64,000 nt of DNA from Omphalotus guepiniiformis (Eukaryota > Basidiomycota > Agaricomycetes > Agaricales > Omphalotaceae). Positions 11,076 to 22,166 of this stretch are shown here, in pieces. The notes beneath the pieces were generated by a model, which saw nothing but the letters and a program-made list of their open reading frames with translations, searched no databases and was not told the origin of the DNA. The stretch is from positions 62,001 through 126,000 of the forward strand of contig JAQOOI010000052.1 of NCBI GenBank assembly GCA_028554645.1, in the 5' to 3' direction. The position numbers and the translations under genes were made by a program. Every line of letters starts with the position of its first letter. Position 1 is the first letter of the stretch.

Positions 11076-12623
11076 GAGATGTAAATCATGTAAATGACCC
11101 TAAGCGAAATTAGGCAATAGCATGCTGCTGCTATCCGTCACAACTACGGGACGAAGACCGGGAGCATCTTCAAGTGCTTGAAAAACACCGAACGGGAAGT
11201 TTGCCGGCCTGTACCAGCCAAACTTTGGAGACGACGCATCATTCTCCATGTTCCATGGTGACTTGCTGGTGGAGTCCGCGTGTGATAAACTTGCGTTGTC
11301 CGCCCGGCCTTTGTCAGAAGGCTATCAGGGTCTATCAAGAATCGAAGAACTGCGGGGCGTACCGTATATACCTCAAGCCTTTCCGAGGATTTTCAGCTTC
11401 CCTTCTACAGCAGGCGTCAGGACCGAAGAGAACGAAGGACAGACAACTGCTTGTACTCGACGAAAGAACATCGTGCGCCGTTCGCTCGAGATGTCGCTCT
11501 TGCAGCGTCTCGAAAAACAACGACTACGTGGACTGCCTTACAGCCACATCAACGATCTGGAGAAAACTTTAGTTGAGCTACATCGAGAGCCGCCAATACA
11601 AATGTTGAGCAATGTTCATGAATACCTGAAAGAGCAAACAAGATCGAAAATTTGTACTTTCAAGTTTCCCCTGGGTCTTTTCTTGTTGAGGGGGAGGACC
11701 TGGGATATGGTACGTCAGAATGACTGGATATCACCAATACGAACGTCGAGAAACGTTCGTAATCACAGGGAAGATTGAGAAACCGTACCGGTTACATTGT
11801 ATACCTCTATGCTGGACTTCACTTGCAACATGTGTCCTCGACTATCGTCGGAGGCTTCTTTTATTGAGGGGAAGGAACCATGTAGAATGATATTTCGGGC
11901 GGACCAACAATTGCAAACGCGAATACGTTCGTAAAAAGTGGAGGAATCGACGGTCACCAATGCGGACATTGTATCGCAGGATATGGGGGAATAATGAGTT
12001 GTATATACACCATCTCTTTCCCTCGTCCTCGGATTTCGAGCTCTCGTATACCTCGTCATCTTGCAGAGTTGGAGCGTCGTCAGGATAACTTCGAGACACT
12101 CCCAAATGCTTGAAGTACCTTGTCTTGACCAGTATTCAAGGCTGAGCTCATTCCTCGAGTGAGCTCTAGGGGCCTCTTGAAGAAAGTAGTCAGAGAAGGA
12201 AATACGATCTTGGATGATTCCAGGGCAAGACGCACGCGGAGAGTGTCGACTATCGGGATGAGACAGCTCGATAAGCGGACATTGGTTGCGCGACTATCGA
12301 GCACGTGGCGCGCGTTTTGTTTCCGGGGCGAAAAAGGAAATGAATCTTACACGAAAATAGTGAATCTTTCTCATTGTCTTTTTCATCAAAGAAATATATC
12401 CTTTATTTCGTCAAATTGCAAACCTTTTATATACAAAAAACACATTGGTTCTCTTTGACTTTATTACACAAGATTGTGTACTAATCTGGAACAACAAAGG
12501 TGCTTTTTTATTTGCAGAATAGTTAGACATTTATAGGCAAAATTTCTTTCAAATGTCAAACAAGAAAGAAAAACATTATATTTATGTTTTTTACCTGAGA
12601 AAGAAAGGGTCTGGGGCAGTGTG
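11076..12623. other. No recognisable gene
   Basis: Open frames on both strands (for example 11248-11778 +, 176 codons) lack recognisable motifs or a consistent splice model. From about 12340 the sequence becomes AT-rich up to the breakpoint of the truncated retrotransposon. Confidence 0.45.
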
Positions 12624-13209
12624 TCTCTATCTGCTTGCCACTCTCGATGTCTTCGATTGTAACAGACAACTTGAGATCTCTTCCTTTAGTACCTTTTACG
12701 AACTGCAAGTTTTTCTTAAGTGACTTTACGGCTGTGATGGCTTCGCTGATGTCCAATGACCGGATCTGGGCAACCGTTTCTTCTGATGCTTCCCTGGCCC
12801 GACAGGTTGGCATCCATGCTCTCAGAATTCCCACCGCTCGTTCTGACTCATCCTCCCTTACTCTCTGCGCTATCCATTCTGGTGAATTCGGCGGATAACG
12901 TTCTCTCACAGGTTTTGAATCGGACTTTGTAGATACTGACGCAAATTTATTCTCAGGATGATTAAATACAAAGTGAAAATTGCTGTCCTTGTGATCTACA
13001 CTAGACTGTTCCGATTCTAACTCAGAAGGACCTGTATTCACTTCTGAGCTCTGACAAAACCCGTATCCGATTTCAACCAGTTCAAGAACCAGCTCGGTGG
13101 CTGTTCTTCTTTCTTCTCTTCCTCCTGCACGTTCACCTGCCTCACTCTCTGACCCCGCTTTGCTGGACAATCCCGCGAGATGTGTCCCTTCTGTCCGCAA
13201 TTGAAGCAC
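12624..13209 (-). pseudogene. pol: 5' piece of pol of chromovirus copy 1
   Basis: This frame overlaps the 3' end of gag (zinc knuckle region) in another frame, as expected for gag-pol frameshift expression. It continues with SEVNTGPSELESEQ, RYPPNSPEWIAQRV and KSLKKNLQFVKGT, then diverges from the other copy after SGKQIET, just short of the protease DSGA motif. Here the frame is open across the place (RYPPNSPEW) where the 28.9 kb copy carries a 10-bp insertion. Confidence 0.8.
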
Positions 13210-13931
13210 TGCCCATTCCTTCGGGCCGCGTCAATGTCCATGGGTTTACCTATACCCCCAAAGGTTGTTCCTGTGGCGTCTCTCCGATCACCACTTCCTG
13301 CCGCCTGTTGCGGACTTTCTCTTCTTGGCGTAAACGCCGGTCGGTTCTGGTTCTGATTCTTGCGCCATTCCTGACGCCTTCTCCATAGTTGATCAATCTT
13401 GATCACTATGTCCTTCCATTCGTCGTACACTTTGGGCAACTCGTCCCTCGTGTAAATGGCATCAATTGTTTTCTCATTAATGCCCTTCTCGATGAGCCGC
13501 ACCACGTACGGGTCATCCTTCTTGTAATCCGCCTCCGTCAACAGTATCTCCAACTCCTGGAAATACTCCTCTGCCGTTCCCGCTCCCTGCTTCAACAACT
13601 CCACCTTCTCCTGCGCTGTCCTCTGCAGACCGGAATCTAGGAACGCCTTGTTCAAGGCTTGCTTGAATTGCGCCCAGTCCTTCTGCCACTTCTCGTTGTC
13701 TTGGTCAAAATGGGTGTTGTAGTAATTATTCACCCATCCGTCCACAAGCTTTCCATTCATGAAAGAGATTGCAACATCAATCCTTTCATCGTCGGTCGTG
13801 ATACCATTTTTCTTATCACGAATGTATGTAAAGAGCCTTCGACGCCAATTCTTGAACTCAGATTTGACGCCAGTGAAGTTGTCGGGTTTGTTGAGGAGTG
13901 ATTTTCCTCGCGAGGTGTCGATTTCAGACAT
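13038..13931 (-). CDS. gag: Gag protein of chromovirus copy 1
   Basis: 297 residues, intact. It is the capsid/nucleocapsid precursor that packages the element RNA in virus-like particles. A retrotransposon-gag (capsid-like) region covers the first 180 residues or so (FKNWRRRLFTYIRDKK; WVNNYYNTHFDQD; FKQALNKAFLDSGLQ). A single CCHC zinc knuckle (CFNCGQKGHISRDCP) lies near residue 245. It is nearly identical to the gag of the 28.9-35.2 kb copy (29873-30763). ATG at 13931 follows the leader at a distance similar to that in the other copy. Confidence 0.9.
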   Translation of the reverse strand: MSEIDTSRGKSLLNKPDNFTGVKSEFKNWRRRLFTYIRDKKNGITTDDERIDVAISFMNGKLVDGWVNNYYNTHFDQDNEKWQKDWAQFKQALNKAFLDSGLQRTAQEKVELLKQGAGTAEEYFQELEILLTEADYKKDDPYVVRLIEKGINEKTIDAIYTRDELPKVYDEWKDIVIKIDQLWRRRQEWRKNQNQNRPAFTPRRESPQQAAGSGDRRDATGTTFGGIGKPMDIDAARRNGQCFNCGQKGHISRDCPAKRGQRVRQVNVQEEEKKEEQPPSWFLNWLKSDTGFVRAQK

Positions 13932-14465
13932 TCTGATAGGGGTAGAAGGTCGGGTAGAATAGGGAGATGATGCAAGAGATTTGTAGGAAGGTGTGATAGG
14001 TGATGGGATAGTGGTTTCTTCGAAGAGACTGCTAAAGTTCCCCCAAGATTCCGTAATGGTAGAGTTTACTTCGGTCCGTCAGTAACCTCACGAAGAGATT
14101 TCGGGACCTTTTCTACCTCTAATAGACGAGTTCCTAATCTGTGCTTGCTTGCTGAGTAAACCTGGGCGTGCCTTTCTAGGAGTGCACCTCGTTCCCCAAG
14201 CGCAAAGTCCCCTCCCCGAAGGTTGGTTATCAGACGATGCTTTCTGCTGCCAGTACCGAGTCGGACTCAACGTTACTCGTTTGTACTATAGGCGCAATTA
14301 CTCTAATGGAGCACAGATTCCTAATTCGGACGGAAACCCGAATATGAAAGGGAGAAAATGAAGTAAGCGTGTGAAGGGTCAAGAGAAACTTACTTGCTAC
14401 TGAAATAGCAACAAGAAGGTGATTTGAATTGTGTTGGTCGGGTGAGTTGTGTAGCTTCGATCTTA

Positions 14466-14920
14466 TGTCAGCGACTCGAGTTGTCAAACTCAAATAACCA
14501 AACACAAGAATCTCAGTTTTCACACGAATAAGAGAAAAGCAGAAAATAGAATTGAGAAGAGGAATGATACAAAGATGTTATGCTAAGTACAAGTCTAAAC
14601 TCGAGGAGTTATTGACAAGATCGAAGCTAAAGAAATATCTACCTAAGCGGACTTGTTATATACGTAAATAAAACCCTAAACCCTGGGCTATAACCCTTGA
14701 CTAATCCACCGTGTGTCTACCATGAGTTCGATCGCCTCAAGTGTTTCATTAATGATCGTGATCGCCTTGAGGTCTACATGCTTGATCTCGATCATTATGC
14801 TACCTACGTGTGTATTTAATATAACCCTAGATCTATAACTTAAGATGCTATCTACTGATAATAAAAGTGTCCATATGTACAAACAATGAGATAAGATGAA
14901 AAAAGAAAACGTTCGTAACA
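14466..14920 (-). repeat. LTR of chromovirus copy 1
   Basis: 455 bp, starting TGTTACGAAC and ending CTGACA on the minus strand, and collinear with the LTRs at 28885-29337 and 34709-35160. It includes a TATATAAT box and the downstream word TAGCTTCGATCTTG, which is complementary to the sequence just after the LTR. Confidence 0.9.
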
Positions 14921-16521
14921 GGGTCCGGTGGGCGGAAACGATGGTTAGTTCGTAGGGGATTTTGAATAGGGAGAGGATTTGTGATGTTGGGAGGAGGATG
15001 GGGATGTCGGAGTCGGAACCCATTATTATTGAGGCTAGAGGGTGGGGGTGGGAGTGGGCTAGGGGTGTGGGGGTTAGGGAGGGAGTGAGGGAGGTGGAAG
15101 GGGAGGGGGTGGAGGGAGGGGAAGGTAGTAATTTGAGTACTTCCGAGACTTTAAATCTAACCTCCGCATCACTCTCCCCAACAATCGTAACATGACCCAT
15201 CTTCCTACCCTTCCTACATTCCCCCTTCCCATACATATGTACACTAACCCCCTCAACACCCAGTGCCTTGACACCAAATTCCTCGATCGCACGTGTATCC
15301 CCTGGGGTCGAGCCGGTACCGATGATGTTACTCATGGCGGCGGAGGCTACTTTCATTTTTGTTGAACCGAGAGGGAGAGAGAGGATTGAACGGAGGTGGT
15401 TTTCGTATTGGGATGCGTGACATGATTCGATTGTGTAGTGACCTGAGTTGTGGGGGCGGGGTGCGATTTCGTTTATGTAGATTGTGCCTGTGCGCGCCGT
15501 GCAGAAAATGAGGTAAGGTGAGGATAACCGAGTGAGGTGAGGACGGGACTAACCATCTTTCAATAAAAACATTTCAACACCAAATACACCCGCCCCACTA
15601 AGACCCCTAACAGCCTGAATAGCAATTTCCTCTGCCCTCCCGCACCAACACGCAAAGGCGCATAAACAACATGACATATACTATCCCTATGAACAGTCTC
15701 AACAGCCGGATACGCCTTCACCTCTCCCTCTTTGGACCTAACGACCATTACGGCGATTTCCATCACGTATGGGACCCATTTTTCTGCGTATAGCAAGGGA
15801 GAGCGGGAGGTGCTACCGCCGGTGAGAGAGGCAATGGCGGTGGATATGGAGTCTGGGGATGAGGAAGTGAGGATTTGGTTACCTCGACCGTCGTAAGCTA
15901 ATGTTCGGGATTTTAACATTAGAGGAAGCCCGAGTGTTTGGATTGCTTCTTGAAATGTCGACTTCGCCTTCCGCAGCTTCGGTAGCAGACTCCGCACCAC
16001 CAGGAACACGAACACCAACAAACTCCCCAACAGGACACCCCCGTCCCTTCAACCAACACTTCTGCCTAAAGTTATCCTGAATCGTCTCAGGGATCAGGAT
16101 GTACCTCAACTCCATATTCTTTCCTCGCTGTTTCTAGGGCATCGACGTTGACGTGTTCGATTTCGATTGTTAGGATGTTTACGCGGGATGCGAGGGTGGA
16201 GATTGAGGTGGGGGATATGAAGGAGCCTGTTAGGTGTTTTGGGAAGGCTTCGGATGCGGAAGCGGAGGAGGAGGTGGTGTTTTTTGGGGAGGAAGGGGAG
16301 GAGGATGGGGGGAGAGGATGGGGAGAAGGAAGAATCTGCTTCGCGGGTGCGAATTCGTTTTCGTCTAGGATAATTACTGGGATACTTAGTAGTGATGCTG
16401 CGTGCATCAACATACGACCTAGTTGGCCTCCGCCTACAACCCAAAGAGTATATCAACATTCAGCATTTTTCTTTCTTTTCTTTCTGTCGAAAAGCAGTAT
16501 ACCGACTACTTTATTCGTCAT
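14921..16521 (-). pseudogene. ADE2: ADE2 (phosphoribosylaminoimidazole carboxylase), broken copy A
   Basis: Fungal Ade2 converts AIR to CAIR in purine synthesis, using an N-terminal PurK-like ATP-grasp part and a C-terminal PurE part. Exon 1 (16521 to about 16494) reads MTNKVVGIL. Exon 2 (from 16433 to 15554) reads [67 protein letters not shown] and [20 protein letters not shown]. Exon 3 (from 15487) reads GTIYINEIAPRPHNSGHYT, KMGHVTIVGESDAEVR and then PurE IIMGSDSDIPILL and IPYELTIVSAHRT. There the LTR (14920) cuts in. Other lesions: the exon 1 donor is CTTTTC where copies B and D have GTGAGT; frame breaks lie after VHP near 16090, near 15960-16000 and near 15650. It cannot make active enzyme. 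The PurE remainder is absent downstream; a decayed version lies at 26.1-26.9 kb. Confidence 0.9.
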
Positions 16522-16805
16522 TGTTCGTTTTCGTGTTCGCAGTGGGTTATGGAGCGCAACGCAGCGCAGCGCAGAGAAAGCAACGCAACGTAAGAAGGAG
16601 GAAGAACGAAGAAAAGAAAACAACCCAGACGTCGATGGAGGTCCGTGCGGCGTGCGTAATCTGATTAGCGCTTAGATTCCGAAATTTTTTCCTCACCCAA
16701 TCTCGTCACGAGTATTACTCTTTGTATCTGTTTGTTGACTTTCCTTGCTCGCGCCTTTAGGCTTTCGTCCAACGCGAACGCGTACTTCATCTCAGCTTCA
16801 GCGCA
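16522..16805. promoter_or_regulatory. Shared promoter region, ADE2 (-) and RSA3 (+)
   Basis: 284 bp separate the ADE2 exon 1 ATG (16521, leftward) and the RSA3 ATG (16806, rightward), a head-to-head arrangement. It contains a short repetitive GCAACGCAACG/GCGCAGCGCAG stretch at about 16556-16590. No clear TATA box was seen. Confidence 0.45.
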
Positions 16806-17541
16806 ATGGTCGAACGAGTTACCAATACTGTGCCGCAAAGAAAAAGACAGAGAAAAAGAAAGAGAAGAGCAAGGGTATCTTCTTCTTCGGAAGATGATTC
16901 GTCGTCTTCGTCTTCGTCGGAGGGGGAGGAGCGTATTCAACCGAAACTAATGACAAACCCGACAACTACACGAACTCGAACCCAATCATCTGCATCATCA
17001 TCGTCCTCCTCCTCCTCTTCCTCGGATTCCTCCGACTCTGACACCGACTCTTCCTCATCCTCATCCCGCTCCCCCAAAAACAAAACTAACCCACCACCAA
17101 AACCCCAAACCCAAACCCACCCTCCTCCCCCACCCACACACTCACCCCAACCAAAACCCACGCCTCTCCCTCCATTCACCCCCTCCTCATCCGCCTCACC
17201 TTCAAAGGGAAGGAGCACCAACCCCGACCTCAACTCAAAATTCAAATCATTCTGGATGGAATCCGTCGTTGATGCGTTTAAAGATGATTTGGATGTTATT
17301 CGGAATGTACGTCCCCTTGCCTTACCTTACCTGCCTTTCCTTGCCTTTCCTTGCGGGGTTTTGTTTTATGAGAGGATAACTGATACTGACGCGCTGACGC
17401 TGGGCGATGTAGGAACAAAATCTAACCCGAACAAAACTTTCGTTGCTTATCGATTCGATTGCTTCGGGTGGGGAAGTTTTCACTTCTGGGGTAGGGGTAG
17501 GGGAGGAGGAGGTTGGAGTTCTTGTTGGGATGAGGGAGTAA
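16806..17541 (+). CDS. RSA3: Ribosome assembly protein 3 (Rsa3)
   Basis: A nucleolar factor for early 60S subunit assembly; in yeast Rsa3 works with the Dbp6/Npa1 complex. Exons 16806-17306 and 17413-17541 (GT..AG intron of 106 bp) give 209 residues. The N-terminal half is basic (RKRQRKRKRRARVS), then Ser/acidic-rich and Pro-rich low complexity, as in other Rsa3 proteins. The conserved domain is KFKSFWMESVVDAFKDDLDV, IRN, then after the splice EQNLTRTKLSLLIDSIASGG. The domain spans the intron and the frame closes on TAA at 17541. The unspliced reading would run to 17552 through intron sequence and loses the domain. The gene is intact and head-to-head with the broken ADE2. Confidence 0.9.
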
Positions 17542-17596
17542 AAGATTACTAGTGCTACACATTCACGTTCATATCTATGTACAGCTGAACTACGCT

Positions 17597-18837
17597 TTAA
17601 TTCGCAACGCCTTGACCAAAATACTCCGGAAGAACAAACGCCAATTTCTTTCTATCCTCTTCATTTATCTCCACACTTCTAGGCATAATCGACAACTTCA
17701 TTCCTCCGACTTCTTCTTCTAGAAGTCCTTTTCCCCCTTCGCCACCCTCTTGACCTGCGCCTTCACCTGCAGCGGCTGCGCCTGCACCCGAAAACACCTT
17801 ATGTATATCCTCCAATATCGCAGCAGCCACTTTCCTCGACGTATTCGCATTCTTCGTAAGAGTTTTGAATACTTCAGCGGCTGTTACTGTTTCTTCGTGA
17901 GGTCTCCATGCGTCGTAGTCTGTTGCTGTTGCGATGAGTGCGTAGCTGCCCAAAACAAAATATTAACCATGAGTATTGAGTACGAATAGACAACACAGAA
18001 GAAAGAAAGGTGTGATTGACGCACCTAATCTCAGCCTCCCTAGCAAGTTTCGCCTCAGGCAACGTACTCATATTAATCAAATCCCCACCCCACTGTCTAT
18101 ACATCAAACTCTCCGCTCTCGTACTAAACTGTGGTCCTTCCATCACAACCAAGCATTTATCCGTGAACAACTTTACCCCTTCCCCCTCTGCAGCATTCTC
18201 CGCCTCAAGCACCCCCCTAACCTTCCCCTCCAACCACCTAACAAACCCCAAACTAAACGGTTCCCCAAACCTCGCATGCGCAACAACACTCGTCCCATCA
18301 AAAAACGAACTTACCCTCACTCCCTTCGTCCGATCGATCACCTGCGTCGGTAACACGAAAGACCCAGGGGGGATTTCCTCCCTTAGGGAACCTACGGCGC
18401 TGAAAGCGAGGATGGCGCGTACGCCTAGGGATTTTAGGGCGGAGATGTTTGCTGGACCTGGGATGGCGGAAGGGGGGATTGAGTGGGTTGGGCCGTGCCG
18501 GGAGAGGAAGGCTATTAGGGTTCCGGAGGGGAGAGAGGATATTGTTATTGGGGAACTTGGGGGGCCCCAGGGCTGTGAGAGGGAGGGGGAGGTGTTAGTG
18601 GGTGGGAGGAGAGGGAAGGGAGGGGACGTACGGTTATTGGGTTTACTTGTTTACTGGGGAACGTAGTTCAGGAATGAATATGAGAAAGTTTGGGGAGGGA
18701 CGTACACGAAAGTAAGATTATCGAGATGATACAACCCGCTTCCACCAATTACACCGATTAAAACTGTCCCCGCCGTCGTTTCACGTCAACTCTTTGGCAC
18801 AACTGGTTTCAATGTGCGTACCTTTTTCTTCTGCCAT
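17597..18837 (-). CDS. MEU1: S-methyl-5'-thioadenosine phosphorylase (MTAP)
   Basis: Cleaves methylthioadenosine with phosphate to adenine and methylthioribose-1-phosphate (methionine salvage, polyamine by-product recycling). Five exons: 18837-18822, 18763-18706, 18653-18632 (22 nt), 18572-18025 and 17945-17597; the total of 993 nt gives 330 residues. Motifs in order: [11 protein letters not shown] (phosphate-binding loop), [123 protein letters not shown]. These cover the whole PNP/MTAP fold. One oddity is IPGPAN where the family commonly has a YRAN-like word. It ends 55 bp from the 3' end of RSA3 (convergent). It appears intact and functional. Confidence 0.92.
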
Positions 18838-19359
18838 TCTACCTTATAGCTACGATGTAAAGACGAGAGAGAGGAAGACGCGTTTTTTTTCAAGGCAAGA
18901 AAGAAAGCAAGAAAGCAAGAAAAGATCGATAGAGCCAATGCCAGTGGCGCGAACCTGGCGCGAATGCTCGTGATGTAAATTACAATCTAATCCGAATCGA
19001 TAAGCGATAAGCGGATGCCGATGTTACTAAAGGTCCATGGACCGACAGACCTACTCGGCCGCCTCGCACATTCAATCGGCTCGCTCGACGACTTGTAAAC
19101 AAACGTGCGTCCTTATCACTGTACGATAACAACTTGGACGCCTCTCGCATGCCCTGGCCACGAAGAATCGGGATCCTTGAAGGGATTTGGAATCTTGGTA
19201 CATGCCAGTGCCGGCTTGAAGCTGCCCTGCAGTCTGCTGAAGTTCTGTACGTTTCGATTCTGCAATATACTCACCGGTCACCAGTTCAAACAAGTCAAGG
19301 CTTCAGATCCAGGTACCCGCACTAGCTATAGCCAACTCCTGATATCCTAGGGCCTATGG
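18838..19359. other. MEU1 upstream region, no gene seen
   Basis: Includes a short purine-rich tract (aagaaagaaagcaagaaagcaagaaaag, about 18897-18924). ORFs of 60-80 codons have no recognisable content. Confidence 0.4.
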
Positions 19360-19760
19360 CTTCCTAACTCGGAGGCTGAGTCGGATTGCTCTCAAGACGA
19401 TATGACCCAACGACTCGGATGCAGTGGTTTACGAGGCTCCAGGGTTTCAAGTAGGGGCTCGAGTCGGAGGTATCAAGTCCTTCGTTCTTGCGTTTTGTTG
19501 CGCTTTTTGCGAATATGACGGATACTATGGCGCATAAAGTAGTTGGTTTACTCGGTGAGTTTCAATGAATGAAAGAAAGGAGGGACGAAAGGGTCCTGAT
19601 GTCGTGTTGTATAGATGTATAGACGGAGTACAGACCAGTCATCATTCTACACGAAAACGAATTCGTGGCACCGACGATTCGAGTTTGGTTCTTCCTTTTC
19701 CTCATCCTCTCTCTCGGAAAACCTCGCACGAGCCACAACCCCGTCCCCTAAAAAGGCGAA
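19360..19760 (+). repeat. Direct repeat, copy 1 (ADE2 5' region duplication)
   Basis: Aligns with 20990-21350 by eye: both contain gctgagtcggattgctctca, atgacccaacgactcggatg, gtcggaggtatcaagt and the ADE2 exon 1 plus GTGAGTTTCAATG intron start. The copies lie about 1.63 kb apart, so ADE2 5' sequences were duplicated together with about 150 bp of upstream DNA. Confidence 0.85.
19527..19760 (+). pseudogene. ADE2: ADE2 fragment B (exon 1 and start of exon 2)
   Basis: ATG at 19527 reads MAHKVVGLL up to a good GTGAGT donor. After the intron acceptor (ttgtatag) comes VIILHENEFVAPT, equivalent to PVIILDENEFAPAK of copy A, but the GGGQLGRM segment is missing and frames change afterwards. Non-functional. 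Confidence 0.8.
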
Positions 19761-19912
19761 CGCTGCCTAACACCCCTCAATCGTTCTGCGTAGGCAACCA
19801 CAAACGACCCAAGGGAACGGCGGAGTATGCTAGGCTAATGGCGCTGCATTTCGTCTTTCGTCGCTTCCACTGCCCATTGCACACTTCGAAAACGAATAAC
19901 GAATATGAACCA

Positions 19913-20740
19913 TGACGCGTCGACGGGTAAAGTAGTTGGTATACTTGGTGAGTTTCAACGAAAAAAGGAGGGAGCGAAAGAGTACTGACGACGTCTTGTA
20001 TAAACGTACGGCGTGTAGATACATCCGTCGCCGGAGACGATTGAGGTCTGCAGGATAAGTTTGACAGAAGAGGTGGTTGAAGGGGCTAGGGTGTCCTGTT
20101 GGGAAGTTTGTTGGTGTGCGCTTTGGTGGCATTGGTGGCGTTGGCCGTAAGGACGACGGAAGCGACCTCAGTGCGGGTGCGGGTGCGGGTGCGACAGGAG
20201 TGGAAGGGGTTGAAGGAGGGGTGGGAATTGAAGAACCGTACGACAAACTTGAATGCTCGAATCACAAACTCAACCCTACGACGGTCGAGGGAACTATGTT
20301 CTCCATACCTCCTCCCCCTTCGCAATCACCCACGCCATCTCCCAATGAGGCGGTGGTTCCCGACGGCTATACACAATAAACTGGGCTCGGTATGTTGTGG
20401 AGATCGCTGTTATGGTTATTAGATCCAAAAAGGGGAAGGTGAAGGCGTATCCGGCGGTTGAGACTGGTCGTAGGGATAGTATATGCCATGAGGAGATTGC
20501 GATTCAGGCTGTTAGGGCGTTAAGTGGGGCTGGTATATTTGGTGTAGAAATGTTTTTATCAAAAGATGGTTAGTTCCTCGCTCGCTCGCTCTCGTCCTCA
20601 CCTCACTCACCCTCTCTAAATCTTTCGACAGGCACAATCTACATAAACTAAATCACACCCCGACCGCACAACTCAGGACACTATACAATCGAAGCATGTC
20701 ATACATCCCAATGCGAAAACCACCTTGTCAGAAGTCAGAT
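19913..20740 (+). pseudogene. ADE2: ADE2 fragment C (exon 1 to exon 3 start)
   Basis: A decayed first exon (KVVGILGEF-like reading at about 19930) is followed by HPSPETI (about 20025), then GCPVGKFVGVRF (20080-20120), EIAVMVIRSKKGKVKAYPAV (from about 20400), [20 protein letters not shown] (from about 20490) and the word for exon 3 GTIYIN with a stop replacing the next residue (about 20634). Frames differ between pieces and internal parts are missing. It is the longest of the plus-strand ADE2 remnants. Confidence 0.85.
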
Positions 20741-20989
20741 GGTATCGATTATCGCCGATTACCACCTCAACTCAATCAAGGTTATCGAAGGGAATATTCG
20801 ATCAAAAGTACCCCATCTTCACTGCCCTTCCAAACTGGTTCGGGGTCACGAACGTTCTTGAATCTTGATCGCTATAGGTTCAATGCATTGCGGTGAGAGG
20901 TCCATTCTTGGCCCGCCGCCTCTAGGATCTAGAGACTAAATCTGCAAGCATTTCGCGTTTGGCGGAGCAGGCTGAGAGTGCTAGTGATG

Positions 20990-21350
20990 TGGTATGGCTT
21001 CCTGCCTCGGAAGCTGAGTCGGATTGCTCTCAAGACTATATGACCCAACGACTCGGATGCAGTGGTTTTGACGCTCCAGGGTGTCAAGTAGGGGCCCGAG
21101 TCGGAGGTATCAAGTTCTTGCGTTTCGTTGCGCATTCTGCGAATATGACGGTTATGGCGGATAAAGTACCTGGTATACTCGGTGAGTTTCAATGAAAGAA
21201 AGGAGGGACGAAAGAGTGCTAATGTCGTATTTGTATAGATGTATAGATGGAGTACAAGCCAGTGATCATTCTACTCGAAAACGAATTCGTGGCACCTACG
21301 AATCAGATTCTTCCTTTTATTCATCCTCTCTCCCCCACCTCCCCGGGCCT
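20990..21350 (+). repeat. Direct repeat, copy 2 (ADE2 5' region duplication)
   Basis: Second copy of the 19360-19760 repeat. Differences by eye are scattered substitutions and small indels, so the duplication is not recent. Confidence 0.85.
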
Positions 21351-21785
21351 TTCCTCCTCCCACGAACCCCAACCCACATTTCCGGCTCGTTCACCTACCT
21401 CCCCAGCATCAAACTCCACCCTCGTACCACCCGTATCACCCCTCACAATCGAAACTCGAACACGTAAACGTAGTATCGTATTACTCGGAGTCTCGAATCC
21501 GCCGCTAAGGACTACGTGGATAAGTTTGGGCAGAAGAGGTGGATGAAGGAGGGGGGGGGGCGTCCCGTTGGAGAGTTTGTTGGTGTCATGAGCGTCGGGC
21601 GACGACCTCTGTGCGGGTGCAGGTACGGGTGCGGAGGAAGAAGAGAAGAAGAAGAAGGAGAAGAGGGATGTCTAGGTCTCCTCTTGATGCTTAAATCTCA
21701 AGCCTAGTATCCTGGGACTATTCATAAGGAGAGTATATGTCATGCCTTGCCTTTGCGTGTGCCGATCTCAGGCTGTGTAAGTGTT
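21147..21785 (+). pseudogene. ADE2: ADE2 fragment D (exon 1, parts of exon 2)
   Basis: ATG at about 21150 reads MADKVPGIL then GTGAGT, the best-preserved exon 1/donor in the window. After the intron: PVIILLENEFVAPTNQILP, a Ser/Pro stretch, SPLTIE (about 21440), YVDKFGQKRWMKEGG (about 21510), [20 protein letters not shown] (about 21680) and a remnant of SICH (about 21735). Frame shifts and a G-run (21551-21560) break it. Confidence 0.82.
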
Positions 21786-22166
21786 CTGTCAGACGGTGTT
21801 TTAAATTTGGATGATTGGGTACGGGCGTCCCTTGTCAAGGATGCCGCTAGGTGGCGCCCACGATGTTATTGAATCTTCTGTGTTTGGGTGTACTGATTAG
21901 AGTCACATCAGTAGATCTATTCTTTCTCACATAGATGATAGAGCTAAATGAGCACCTGTCCAAGCCATCAATCACACATCAGATATACTGATTCACTGTC
22001 ATGCTTTCTCTGGGTCTAGAACTGAATTTGATCAGAGTATATAGCCTCATGCTGTTTATCGATCATCAATAACATCCAGGCAGACTCCGAAACTCCGAAA
22101 TATTGCAGCAGGGGTCAAACAGACTGATCTTGATCAAATCCCCCAACTCTTTCTCTTACCTCTACC
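21786..22166. other. Upstream region of the NACHT gene
   Basis: No ORF of note. From about 21890 base composition and word use change to the AT-richer, CpG-poor style of the NACHT gene. Confidence 0.4.

Larger units (their letters stand above)
12624..14920 (-). mobile_element. Truncated Ty3/Gypsy chromovirus (copy 1) inserted in ADE2
   Basis: Reading leftward: one LTR (14920-14466), leader, gag (13931-13038) and the start of pol, breaking off at about 12624 where the match to the copy at 28885-35160 ends just before the protease motif. No 3' LTR is present, so this is a 3'-truncated insertion or the product of a later deletion. The LTR begins TGTTACGAAC exactly where the ADE2 reading frame is interrupted (14920/14921). 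The downstream half of ADE2 does not follow on the other side, so a deletion accompanied or followed the insertion. Confidence 0.88.

Noticed and set aside
14684..14700. Telomere-like words (ccctaaaccctgggctataaccc) in the LTRs
   Set aside because: Only two degenerate units, present in each LTR copy at the same place, so part of the LTR and not a telomeric tract.
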